Shown piece by piece: positions 46,629 through 57,801 of a stretch of DNA of 64,000 nucleotides. Below the pieces are notes generated by a model that saw only the letters and a program-made list of their open reading frames with translations, did no database searches and was not told where the DNA came from. Position 1 is the first letter of the stretch; each line of letters opens with the position of its first letter. Source of the stretch: Avena insularis (taxonomy: Eukaryota; Streptophyta; Magnoliopsida; Poales; Poaceae); contig CM042692.1 of NCBI GenBank assembly GCA_023614405.1, forward strand, positions 117,111,503 to 117,175,502. Reading direction: 5' to 3'. A program made the translations under genes and the position numbers.

Positions 46629-47627
46629 ATGAAGGAGCCACCGGTACCTAACTTCCAGCTGCCCAGGGGCACGAAGACGTATGACGGCAGTGCCAAGCCG
46701 GAGGATTGGCTGATAAACTATGCTACGGCTGTGAAAATTGCCACTTGCAACTTGAGATGGGTTGTACGATACGTACCCCAGATGTTGGAATGTCCGGCCA
46801 GAGTATGGCTGAACAATTTGCCACCCGGAAGCATCAACTGCTGGATAGATTTTGAAGAAATGTTTATCAGCAACTTCTCAAGTACATATCAGAGGACGAA
46901 TAGGCCACAGACCCTAGCAATGTGCAAGCAAAGACCTAATGAGACAGACCGTGAATTCTTGACCCGGTGGTGTACCATGAGAAACTCGTGTGAGGGTGTC
47001 ATAGAGTCACAGGGCATAGCGTGGTTTGCGCAAGGGTGCAGATATGGCAGTGAGCTGTAGATGAAGTTGCAAAGGAAAATGCCAATTACGTTGGCAGAGA
47101 TTATCCGGATTGCCGATTTGTATGCTTTGGGTGATCCGACTCAACCTAGGCTCGCATCGAATGAGTCAAACGAGGAATACTATCAGAGGGATGGAGTCGG
47201 GTCATCTCGGAGGAATGACTACAGAGGAAAAAGAAGAGATGATAGACCGGATCATCGCTACGGTTCGCAACAAGTTGCAGCTGTGAATCAAGATCAACCC
47301 GGAGCAGGGAGCAACCAGCGCCAGAAAACTGGAGGGCAATGGACTCCAAGAAACGATGGCAAGAAAGCGTGGACGCCGGAGCAAAAGAAACAATGGCAAG
47401 AGAAGAAAGACCGTCTGAGGTATACCTATGAGTCGATGTTGGACCAGCCGTGTAAGTTTCACACGCCAAATCTGAATAACCCGGTGGGTCACACAACGAG
47501 ACAATGTGAGTGGATGCGTAAGATAGAACAAGGTGGTCCGAGGAATGCTCAGGCACCCCGGAATGATCAACCTCGGCAGGAGTTACCCCGGCAGCAATTG
47601 CTCTCCGGAGCGAACACGAACAGCTAA
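46629..47627 (+). pseudogene. Gypsy gag, capsid and nucleocapsid region
   Basis: The 143-residue piece (46629-47060) is the retrotransposon Gag domain (Y-D-G-S-x-x-P-E-D-W near residues 17-27, A-R-V-W-L-N-N-L-P near 57, E-F-L-T-R-W near 108). An in-frame TAG at 47058 separates it from a further 188 residues, which end with a C-x2-H-x8-H-x5-C arrangement (about 47449-47510), the usual degenerate Tat zinc knuckle. It then overlaps the protease frame by an atg within taatg. Confidence 0.82.
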
Positions 47628-48388
47628 TGTTGCCTTCCCCTCTGCCGAGGTATGACAACAATGAGAGAAGGGATGCAGTGCATCAGGTGGAAAATCAGCA
47701 CCAGACGGATCAAAGGTACCCCGGAAACGAGGGGAGGAATGAGTATAGAGAACATCACCAGAGCTATTATGTGTTTACAACTGAGGAAAGAGATAGAAAG
47801 AGCTTGCAGCGCCGACATATGGAGGTCAATGCGGTAATGCCAGCAGTGACGAGGTACATGCCTTGGTCGGACCAGGAAATCACCTGGAACATCAAAGATC
47901 ATCCCAAGCTTATGCCGAGTCCAGGTTCGTATGCGCTAGTGCTGGACCCGACATTCATTGGGCCGAACATCAATGTGAGGTTCTCCAAGGTACTGATTGA
48001 CAATGGCAGTAGCATTAACATCATGTATGCGGATACAATGCGCAAGTTGGGTATCTCGGAGAACATGCTCCAGGCTACAAGGACAACTTTCCATGGTATT
48101 GTACCAGGCATTTCTTGTGAGCCCATAGGCAAAGTCCGAGTTGATGTGCTATTCGGCACGAGAGATAATTGCCGAACTGAGAATCTGGAGTTTGAGGTGG
48201 TGAACTTGGAAAGTGCGTATCACGCGTTACTCGGAAGACCAGCATTGAACAAGTTCATGGCAAGCTGCCACATCAGTTATCTGAAGATGAAGTTGCCCGG
48301 GCCAAATGGAGTGATTACCATTGCTGGAGATTTCCGACGTTCCATTGAGTGTGCCTCAGCTGGGTCTAACCTAGCCGAGTCACCGTGA
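47627..48388 (+). pseudogene. Gypsy protease region
   Basis: 253 residues. The active-site motif is L-I-D-N-G-S-S at residues 123-129, D-N-G taking the place of the common D-T/S-G, followed by I-N-I-M. It ends at a TGA (48386-48388), after which the same frame contains further stops (for example in D-K-stop-E near 48575) before reverse transcriptase. Confidence 0.82.
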
Positions 48389-50026
48389 CATGAAGAGAAA
48401 AGAAAAATCCAAGAGGTGGCAGCATGAGCTCAGTCCGCGCAGCAGTATATGCCGGCGTTGAGTAACCCGCATGGTAGCGTTTCATTCCAAGCCGCAAAGG
48501 ATACCAAGAAGGTTCTAGTTGATGACGTATTCCCGGAGCGCACCGTAACAATTGGTGTCGGGTTAACTGATAAATAGGAAAGCGAGCTGGTCAACTTCCT
48601 CCGTGAGAATCGGGACATTTTTGCTTGGTCCACACAGGATTTGCAAGGTGTTCCGAGGGAGTTGGCCAAGCACTCTTTGAACGTAAGACCCGGAGCAACG
48701 CCGGTGAAGCAACCTCTCCGCCGCTTCGCCGAGGATAGGAGAAAAGTCATTGGAGACGAGATAGCTCGGTTGCTAGCAGCAGGATTTATCATGGAAGTAC
48801 TGTATCCGGATTGGCTCTCTAATCCGATGCTGGTAGAAAAGAAGAAGGATGATCTGAACGTGGCAGTGGTTTGGCGTATGTGTATCAATTACACGAACCT
48901 GAATAAGGCGTGTCCAAAAGATCCATTTCCACTGCCGAGGATAGATCAGGTCATAGACTCAACCGCGGGATGTGAACTGTTGTCATTCATTGATGCATAT
49001 TCTGGTTTCCACCAGATACCTCTGAATCCGGATGATCAAATAAAGACCGCGTTTATCACCCCGTACGAGGCTTATTGCTATCGCACTATGCCGTTTGGTT
49101 TACGTAATGCAGGTGCAACGTACCAAAGATGTATGCAAAAATGTTTGCACGACCAAATAGGTCAAAACATACAAGTATACGTGGATGATGTGGTTATCAA
49201 GACCAAGGAAAGCAAAATGCTCATTGACGACATCAGGCAGACATTCACGAACTTGAGAAGGTTCCGGATGAAGCTTAACCCAGAAAAATGTACCGTCGGT
49301 GTCCCGGCTGGAAAATTACTCGGATTTCTTGTCTCCAGCCGAGGTATCGAAGTTTATCCAACTAAGATTCAGGCCATTGAACGAATGGAGTTGCCGAAGT
49401 GTCTTAACGATGTCCAGAAGTTCACTGGGTGCCTAGCATCGTTGAGTCGGTTTGTATGTCGGTTGGGAGAAAAGGCATTGCCTCTCTACCAACTCATGAA
49501 AAAGTCAGATAAGTTTGTTTGGACGCCACAGGCCGATGAAGCCTTTGCCCCCTTAAAAAAGATGTTGGCCACTGCACCAGTGTTAGCCTCTCCACTATCA
49601 AAGGAGCCAATGTTGCTCTACATAGCCGCAACCAACCGAGTTGTAAGTGCAGTGATTGTAGTAGAGCGCAATGAAGAGGGTAAGTCGGTGCAGAGGCCAG
49701 TGTATTACTTGAGCGAGGTATTATCTGCCTCAAAACAGAACTACCCGCACTTTCAAAAGGTGGCATATGGTGTCTATATGGCGGCAAATAAGTTAAAGCA
49801 TTACTTTGAGGAGCACCCCATCAAAGTGATATGTGAAGCTCCCCTATCCGAGATAATGGGTAACAAGGATGTGAGTGGCAGAATTGCAAAATGGGCAATT
49901 GAGCTAGCTCCTTATGCGCCCCAATACGATAGAAGAGAAGCAATCAAGTCTCAGGCTGTGGCGGACTTTTTTGTAGATTGGGCCGAGGTACAATACGAAC
50001 CACCGCCACTAGATCCGAACTACTAG
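48389..50026 (+). pseudogene. Gypsy reverse transcriptase and first RNase H
   Basis: The longest open piece is 48641-50026 (461 residues). Reverse transcriptase motifs: L-L-A-A-G-F-I, R-M-C-I-N-Y-T-N-L-N-K-A-C-P-K-D, F-I-D-A-Y-S-G-F-H-Q-I, M-P-F-G-L-R-N-A-G-A-T-Y-Q-R, and Y-V-D-D at residues 180-183 (49178-49189). The RNase H after it reads L-L-Y-I-A-A-T where the catalytic Asp normally stands (Y-x-D-A-S), so this first RNase H looks inactive, as is known for elements with a second RNase H. The frame ends at a TAG (50024-50026), directly before the second RNase H. Confidence 0.93.
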
Positions 50027-50857
50027 AGGATGCACTTTGACGGGTCGAAAACCAAAACCGGATTAGGCGTCGGGGTTGTGCTTACATCACCAAAGAAGGA
50101 CCAGCTAAAATATGTATTACAGATCCATTTCGCGGCATCAAACAATGTCGCTGAGTACGAGGCTCTTGTGCATGGGCTCAAAGTGGCAAAAGAGATTGGC
50201 ATACATCGGATAATATGCTTTGGCGACTCGGATTTGGTGGTGCAGCAAGTGTCCGGAGTGTGGGACGCCCTGGATCTAAACATGGCATTGTACAGGTTTC
50301 ATGTGCAGAAGATATTTGGTTACTTTGAGGGGTGTGAATTTCACCATGTACCCCGAGTGGAAAACGAGGCTGCTGACATGCTATCGAAGCTCGGATCAAC
50401 CCGACAGGCAATTCCACCGGGTGTAGCATTGGAACACCTCAGAAAACCATCTATCAGGCCGTCCCCAGGAACCGACTCGATCTATGTCCCGGAAGATACA
50501 GAATCCGGAGCTGAGCCCATGGACATTGACACGGGAGGTAGTACGCGAGACCCGGGATCATCAAAGAAACCTGTGGACTGCATCAAGAAACCCAGGATCA
50601 GCATCAGAAACCCGGGACTGCCTCAAAGAAACCTGGGATCGCCTCACCGGACCCGGGGATCGCGTGATCCGGCTGAAGTTATGTCGGTAGATCAGATGGA
50701 AATTGATGAGGACGTGTTCCCTACACGAGCAATACTAGCTTGGGCACTGCCTATATTCCAATTCCTGAAAGATGGAACGTTACCCACCGAGGAGGTGTTA
50801 GCCAGGCAAACTCAGAGGAGAGCAAAAGCATACACAATTATCAATTCCAAGCTGTAA
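50027..50857 (+). pseudogene. Second, archaeal-like RNase H (aRH) and linker
   Basis: Same frame as reverse transcriptase, separated by one stop. Catalytic residues are visible: Asp in F-D-G-S-K, Glu in A-E-Y-E-A-L, Asp in F-G-D-S-D-L, and Asp/Glu in V-E-N-E-A-A-D. This extra RNase H is a hallmark of the Tat lineage. After it comes an unusual linker with repeated P-R/R-N-P-G-like units (50490-50680) before integrase. Confidence 0.88.
50535..50680 (+). repeat. Short degenerate coding repeat in the RNase H-integrase linker
   Basis: Units of about 27-33 bases ending in (c)ccggga(t/c)c or cctgggatcg recur between 50545 and 50665 (gacccgggatc, aacccgggact, aacctgggatcg, gacccggggatcg). They encode a basic, Pro/Gly-rich stretch. 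This is probably a recent local expansion in the linker. Confidence 0.6.
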
Positions 50858-52008
50858 AACGGAGTGTAACCAATGTCCTCCAGCGATGCGTTGACCCGGA
50901 AAAAGGGCTTGACATCCTCCGAGATATACACCAAGGAGAATGCAGGCATCATGCTTCATCCAGAGCCTTGGTGGCAAAAGCATTCCGGCATGGGTTCTAC
51001 TGGCCAAGTGCCTTAGAACAAGCAGAAGATCTGGTGATAAAATGCAATGGTTGTCAGAGATATGCTACTAAGACACATATGCCAATGTCGGAACTCAAGA
51101 CCATACCAATTACGTGGCCATTTGCCGTATGGTGCTTGGATATGGTTGGCCCGTTCAAACCAGCAAGGAAAAACATGACACACATTTTGGTCATGGTGGA
51201 TAAGTTTACAAAATGGATTGAAGTGAAGCCTATAAGAAAATGTGATGGAGCTACGGCCGTAACATTTCTCAAAGACATTATCTTGAGATACGGTTATCCT
51301 CACAGTATCATAACTGACGATGGCACAAATTTTGCGGAAGGAGCATTTGCGTGCTTCTGCCGGGACAAGAAGATCCGACTCGACGTAGCCTCGGTAGCTC
51401 AACCCGCATCGAACGGACAAGTGGAAAGATCCAACAGATTAGTATTATCCGGGATAAAACTTCGGCTCACTGAGCCGCTGCAAAGATCAACGGGGTGCTA
51501 GATAGAAGAACTACCAGCGGTACTGTGGAGTTTAAGAACAACTCCGAATTGATCAACAGGCTATACGCCGTTTTTTCTGGTATACGGGGCAGAAGCTGTA
51601 TTACTAGCCGACATAGAGCATGATTCGCCTAGGGTCACCCAATACACAGAAGCCGAAGTGCAAGAATCCCGGCAAAATGATGTTGATCTGCTGGAAGAAG
51701 CAAGAGAACTGGCACTGTCCAGATCCGCCATATATCAGCAAAATCTCCGATGCTACCATAGCCGGAAAGTGTGCCCCCGAGTATTTCGGGAAGGCGATTT
51801 GGTGCTCCGGTTGGTACAACGTACTACTGGCATGCATAAATTATCCCTCCCATGGGAAGGGCCATTCATTGTGAGCAAAGAATTGCACAATGATTCTTAC
51901 TATCTTATAGATGCAAAGCCACAGGAAAAGAACAAGGCGGACAGGTCCGGAGAGGAATCTAAGCGACCGTGGAATGTAGCACTATTCGTCCTTTCTACAC
52001 TTAGCTAA
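50858..52008 (+). pseudogene. Gypsy integrase
   Basis: Relative to RNase H the frame shifts by one base near 50858. Zinc-binding H-H-C-C (H-H-A-S-S ... C-N-G-C, 50950-51057). Catalytic triad: Asp in L-D-M-V (51139), Asp in T-D-D-G-T (51316) and Glu in Q-V-E-R-S (51424), with 35 residues between the last two. A stop at 51499-51501 interrupts it; the C-terminal domain resumes at 51658-52008 with L-S-L-P-W-E-G-P-F-I-V. Inactive because of the breaks. Confidence 0.92.
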
Positions 52009-52617
52009 GAAGTGTATGTATCTGAGTCGTCTCATATGTCGGTATGTATGTCGGTAATGAGCTTATCAATGAAATAGTAGCGCCTCGAGCAGTAACTCGG
52101 GGACTGCCTTAATAATTTTTGGTGTTGTCTCTTGTGCGTTAGATGGAATAAGTTGTTCTACTTAACTCGGATTAGTAATGTGTGAGCACCAAAATCCCAA
52201 CTCTTCGACTTGCTGCTGTCCAACAAGAATTGGCTTCATGGGAAGCAAGAGAACAAGTTTGGAATTGCGTAGCACATGAAAAGCGACTAAGGAAACGAAT
52301 TTATTCGAGCTAACGTTTGTTTTTCGGACTAACCCTGTATTTATTTTCAAGTTATTATGCAGCTTTATTTTTTGAGCTATGTCTGAAAGTTTCTTAGTAT
52401 TGTTAAGACGATTTTTGAAGCTCGAATTTGTAAGTCTTAAAACCGAATCAAGGTAGACACGATCCGAGCCAAAAGATTGGACGAACAAGAAAAAGAAACT
52501 CGGGGACTATGCCCAAGTTAACCCGGCATAAGAACTTAGTAGCAAAATATCACATATACACAGCATACAGTTCCATCCGGCATACCGGGGATCTGATAAA
52601 TTTTCAAGTTTTTTGAC
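52009..52617 (+). other. Spacer between gypsy pol and the antisense gene
   Basis: No gene is supported. It holds two copies of a polypurine-tract-like string, CTCGGGGACT (around 52095-52105 and 52498-52508), similar to the sequence just before the 3' LTR (57788-57801). The rest is AT-rich and probably contains the 3' untranslated end of the antisense gene. Confidence 0.6.
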
Positions 52618-55600
52618 CTAAGGAGCAGCAGGAGGAGGAAGTTCGGCGTCGTCTTTGCTATCTTCAATATCTGAGGCATCTCCTTCTTCGTCCTCATCCG
52701 ACCCGTCTTCAGCGTTCTCAGTGTTCTCGTCCCCAGCGGATTCCAGAAAGCTCGGTCCTTCAACCCATTCATGGTTAGGAGAATATTCGATGAGGCTGTA
52801 GGCGCAAGCCTGAAGCCGAGCTACCCACTCTGGGTCATTAGTCCATCTGGATCCGGTGCGCCGGCGTGTAAGGAGGCTGAGGTCGATCTTCTCATACCAT
52901 GTCAGTATGTGGTGAAGGATAGTATCAGCTGCGGCACACCCAGCGGACTCCCTCCAGAGGTCGAGCTGGGTCTCGATATCCGACAGCTTTTTAGCAAGAA
53001 GTGTGATTCTCTTCAGAGAGCTCTCACCAGGCCAGAACATGTTGAAAACTCGGACTGAAACATCGAGGAGATCCTTGCCGTAGTTCTTGATGATTTCCAC
53101 GCGAGATGACAGGCTGACCAATAGGTCCTCCATGTCTAAGGGAATGCTCTCACCGTCAAGAGCGACGGGAGTACCCCTCTCTCGGTGGAAATTGGCAACA
53201 GCAGCGCTCGCAATAGGAGTACCCTCTGGAAAGTGGCCTGGAAACAAGGCAAAGGAAGAAGCTGAAGAAAAGACATATGAAGTAACCCGGAGAATTATGT
53301 CGGTTAAGGGAAAGGAACTTACGTGAAATGTGGCTATGAATCCGGGTCAACTCATTGATGCAGTCATCACGTCTCTTGCGAAGTTGCTCAAGCTCAGCGT
53401 TTGCCGATCCAAGCTGGATGTCGGATTCTTTGAGTAGGTCCTGGTCCTTGGAGATCTGGAGAGTAAGGCGCTCGCGCTTCTTCAGAAGTTCGCCAACCTT
53501 TTGGAGCTCGGTTTGGTGTTGGGCCTTCATCTTCTCCATCTCAGCCTTGAGCCTGGCAATCTCATTGTCCTTGGTCCGGAGGAGAGCGAGCTCATCATCT
53601 TTTTTCTTCAGCTCGGCTTGATGCTGCCCTGCTTGTTCGAGAAAATGCAGCATCATATCAGGCATGGGCACACTATCCTCAAGCGATGCTGAAATAGTAT
53701 GTTGACCCGGCAGAGCCGAGGAATGAATGTTTACCGAGCCAAGGATAAAAGGAAATGGAAAACACTACAAGGTCGGACAAAAAGGACATACCCTTGATTT
53801 GCTCCAAGTTCTTCCACATGATCTTGTTCTCAGCCTCCACCCCAGCTGCAGAAACCGAATGAAGAGATTAGTTCGGCAGAAGAAGATGAAGAGAAACGGA
53901 AAAGCGCCAAGGGAGAAACTTACCCCTTTTTTCATGTTCCGTGATAAGTGCAACGTGCTTTGCGCGTAGCATCTTGTGGGTATCCAGCAGGCGTTGGAAT
54001 TCAGCACTCCGGCGATTGGTGGTCACCTGAAAAATGTACAAAAGTGTAAATTAGCTTAGTTTACAAGATCCGGGCCAAGTGGAACTTAACCCGGATCTAG
54101 GTGTGTGCATATTCGAAGTGTACAAGATCTGGGCCAAGTGGAACTTAACCCGGCTCTAGGTGTGTGCATATTCGAAGTATACAAGATCCGGGCCAAGTGG
54201 AACTTAACCCGGCTCTAGGTGTGTGCATATTCGAAGTGTACAAGATCCGGGCCAAGTGGAACTTAACCCGGCTCTAGGTGTGTGCATATTCGAAGTGTAC
54301 AAGATCCGGGCCAAGTGGAACTTAACCCGGCTCTAGGTGTGTGCATATTCGAAGTGTACAAGATCCGGGCCAAGTGGAACTTAACCCAGCTCTAGGTGTG
54401 TGCATATTCGAAGTACAAGATCCGGGCCAAGAGGAACGTAACCCGGCCCTAGGTGTGTGCATATTCGAAGTGTACAGAGCTCCGGGCCAAGTGGAACTTA
54501 ACCCGGCTCTAGGTGTGTGCATATTCGAAGTTCACATGGAGCTACGTTACTTTTCTAATGAGCATCCGGCCGAGTAACAAGTTACTCCACCGGAGGCTCG
54601 GGGACTAATGGTTATTATCTACAGCATGTAAAGGAGAAACGACATACCTCCATCATCCGCCCCGCGAGATTAATTGCCTTGGCGGCTGTGTTCATTTGGG
54701 CGGAAAATTCTGCGGGGCCGAACTTTTCCGGGAGATCATCGTTGTGGACAAACTCCGCCTTATTCCAGTTCATGACGAACTCAATCAGGCTCGGCGGATA
54801 CCGCTCCCCGGTGAGCATATGGGGTGCCACCAAGCCCTTCACATGCGCTTCTTTCCTCTCAACCAAAGCGAGGGCTGGGCTAGTATGCAGAACCATTTGC
54901 TGTGTGTCAGTTGGCTCGGCAGGGGCATCCTTTGCTGCTGGAGCCTTCTTGGGAAGCATCGACGCTAGGGTTCGCTGCCCAGCCTCGACGAATGCTGACT
55001 TGGTAGCATCCGGAGCCTTTTTGCCCTTGGCTTGCTGGGAAGAAGTAACTGCAGCGGATTTCCCCTTAGGAGCTGCTGGGGTAGTTCCTCGCCGAGGTTG
55101 AGATGACTCGGACAAGGCGGAAAAACTTGGTGTGGTTGTTGATTTTCTTGGTGCCGGAACGGGTGCTGGTGCTGATACTTGTAATGGAACCGCTGCCGGC
55201 CGGGCGGTGCTGGTGTTGAGGTAGACTCGGTGGCTGCTGGTTGCTGCGATGCCAAAGTTGTGGACACCGTCGCCTCGGCTGGACCAATCCCTCCTGCTCC
55301 GAGGTTGCACTCCTCTTGACGAGGTAGTGTGGAATCCGGAGCAGCCGCGGAACCCTCTAGAATAGGGCTCAGTGGACGTGACTCGTTGTCACGAAGGGGA
55401 GAAGGGCTAGATCGGAGCGGTGAAGAGATGCTAGATCCACTCTGAGGGACCTCCACCGGAGCCCTGCAGAAGAGAATAATGTCAGAAGAGGAATTACAAC
55501 AATGCAAGGAAAAGTGGGTTACGGAAAGAAAAATGACTTACGCATCCGAGGTTTGGGCCTCCTTGGGTTTCCGAGCCCTTTGTGCCGGGGCTTTGCTTGC

Positions 55601-57014
55601 CGGCTTGGAGGCAGCTTTGTCTCCGGCCTTCTTTCGCCTTTTTGTCGGCTGAGAAGGTCCAGAGGAGGAACTCGGTACGGCTCCGCGTTTCTTCTTCGGT
55701 GCCACCAGAACCGGTTTGTCCGTAGCAAGCGGAGGATCCTCATGGATATGCCCACTAGGGTTAGCTGATGCCGGAAAGGCAAAAGAAAGAGGGACAGCCT
55801 CAACTGGTTTAATCACGTCAACATCCAAGTCATCCTCATCATCGGGCCAGTCTCTGAGAGAAGAGAATTTACCGCTGGGTCATTTTGTAGAGTCGGTCAT
55901 AGGGAGAAACATCTCCTGGTCTGGCTCCTCCTCATCCGAGGTTTCTCGGTCCAGCGCCCACTTAAGGGTCGGATCCGTGCCATCCTCAAGGGTTTGCTGA
56001 AGGAATAGCTAAGAAATGGAATGAAGAACAGAGTCAAAAATACAACAAAAACTGACATATATTTAATCCGAAGTAAGTTTGCCTGAAGCTTATGGGAGGG
56101 AGCCTGTCACGACAAAAGTGCTCAATTCCCCACGTCCATTCAGCGGAGAAATCCTTGTGGGTGGTGAAGAGAGCCTTAACCTGGTGAAAAATCTCCGTGT
56201 TGCTTAGCTCGAAGGAGGAGGTTCGGTTGGGGTCGCGGCCGAAACTCATGTGGCACACCTTGTGGGTGCGCTTCTGGAGGGGAGAGATTCGGTTGCGCAC
56301 GAACGTGATCATAGCATCCTCGTTGCGCAATCCGAGTTTCTTCAGTTCCACGAACCTCTTGTTAACCTGGTTGGCCAGAGTCATGGGCTTCTTGGAGATC
56401 TCCTCCCAAAATTCCGGGTTAGGTGGACCCGGAGTATAGGGGAGCAACCGAATCAAATCTTCAGTGCCCGCGTTCCGGACATAGAAGAAGGTCCGGGCCC
56501 ATCCTTTGCAGGAATCAAGCCCGGTGACCCAGGGGAAAACGGAAGTCCTCCGGGGTGAGATGGACGCAGCTCCGAATTGGGTGACCAGCTTATCCTCCGA
56601 CTCAACTTGGATGTTGGGGATGACGTTGTGACGAAGGCCAAAAAACCGGATCCACAGCTCCTTCGTGGGCCACAGTCCGGTGTAGCCCTCGATCATAAAA
56701 GCAAAAGTAGAGAGAGAAGTGATAGCGTTATCGGAAGGCAGCGCTGCAAGTGGTAGGTGCTAAGCCAATCCGGAAGAAGTCGCTCACCGCAAGCCGAACC
56801 CCGTTGGAAGTGGACAAGAACAGACGAACTCACCCGGATTGGGTGAGGGGCCAGTCGCAGGGGAGACGACGACGCCGGCAAGGATGCGTTTGGTCCGGTA
56901 GAGCCAGTCAAGGTCATCTTGACAGACCCATGACCCGGCCCACACGCCACGGTCCGCCGCAGCGGCATCCTCCTCCATTTATTGCTCGGCAACGACGAGC
57001 TCCTCCTCCGTCAT
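52618..57014 (-). pseudogene. Gypsy accessory gene 2: spliced antisense gene (Transposase_28-type), broken
   Basis: Minus strand. ATG at 57014 (an in-frame upstream ATG exists at 57161). Coding 57014 to about 56034, then exons about 55986-55542, 55463-54648, 54026-53924, 53845-53792, 53688-53323 and 53237-52618 (stop). Donors read GTAAGT or GTATGT and acceptors end TGCAG, TTTCAG or TTCCAG. The N-terminal part (56696-56034) is the 'putative gypsy type transposon' domain (G-L-W-P-T-K-E-L-W, W-A-R-T-F-F-Y-V). The middle is Ser/Pro/Ala- and Lys-rich, with a K-K-K-R-G-A-type nuclear-signal-like run. Exon 53688-53323 is a strong coiled coil, and the C-terminus is very acidic. Breaks: TAA at 56981-56979, stops and frameshifts near 56784-56760, TGA at 55884-55882, frameshift near 55200. 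The function of the family is unknown. Confidence 0.8.
54062..54531. repeat. Eight tandem copies of a 59-bp unit inside an accessory-gene intron
   Basis: Units start at 54062, 54121, 54180, 54239, 54298, 54357, 54414 and 54473 with the string tacaagatccgggcc (slightly altered in the second and last units). The copies are nearly identical, so the array is young. It lies within the 621-bp intron between exons 55463-54648 and 54026-53924 (minus strand). Open frames through it on both strands follow from the repeat and are not genes. Confidence 0.95.
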
Positions 57015-57252
57015 CTTGTACTCGCTACCCTCGCTGGCGCTAGCGGCGGCGGGGATCAGAGGCCTGGATTGGCGAGGACCCGTGGCGAGGGATTTGCGCA
57101 GCGGTGGCTGCGACGCAGAGGCACGGGGAAAGTGCGGCGGCGGCTCTGCTGCTAGGAGCACTGGCGGCGGCTCGGTCGCGAGGAAGATGAAGAAGAAGAG
57201 CAGCGGGCAGAGGGGCGCGGAAGAGGAAAAAATCCTAAGGGGTGCGCCCCTC

Positions 57253-57264
57253 CGCTATTTAACC
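57253..57264 (-). promoter_or_regulatory. TATA-like box of accessory gene 2
   Basis: The minus strand reads GGTTAAATAGCG, about 240 bases upstream of the ATG at 57014, in a GC-rich region. A pyrimidine-rich leader follows. It suggests that the antisense gene is transcribed from its own promoter. Confidence 0.5.
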
Positions 57265-57801
57265 ACCCCCTAAGAGGGTGAGTGGGATCGCGCCCTGCAA
57301 ATGAGCCACATGGTGTGGCCGTGTATCACCTGCCTCAGCCAATCAGTGAGGAGCCACACGGAGGGCCACAGGGCAGAGGCGATCCCATGACGTGACGCAC
57401 TGATGCGGTAAACGAGGAGGCAGGCGTGACGTGACCCTCGCACAGTGATAACTGACAATTACGGCGATTCTGTGCAGGCCCTTAAAATAAGACAACGTAA
57501 TGATTAGCCTCCACATGGGTTGGCGTATGAAAGAAGGAAACAAGGCCCGGATAGAGCCATGGTAGCCCGGACAGCAGGTAAAAACTTAGAATGTGCAGAG
57601 GGAACGTAAATCTATGAGATCCGAGTCAAAGTGGTAACCCGGCCGACAAGTGAAAACTTGGAACGTGCGAAGGGAACGTAAATCCACATAATCCGAGATA
57701 ATGAGCTAAATCAGAAATAACGTCCAAGGCTCGAACATAAATGAACCTGATGTGGCCTTAGCGGCCAAGGCAGCTAAGACCGCACCAGCTTCGGGGACTA
57801 A
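57265..57801. other. Spacer between the antisense gene promoter and the 3' LTR
   Basis: No gene is supported. It may hold upstream control sequence of the antisense gene. It ends with agcttcggggactaa, the probable polypurine tract, just before the 3' LTR at 57802. Confidence 0.6.

Noticed and set aside
54062..54531. Regular repeats that might suggest a CRISPR array
   Set aside because: The units are contiguous with no unique spacers, and they lie inside a plant retrotransposon.
54322..54577. Overlapping open frames on both strands with 19-20-residue repeats
   Set aside because: They are translations of the 59-bp tandem array inside an intron, open on both strands because the unit lacks stops.
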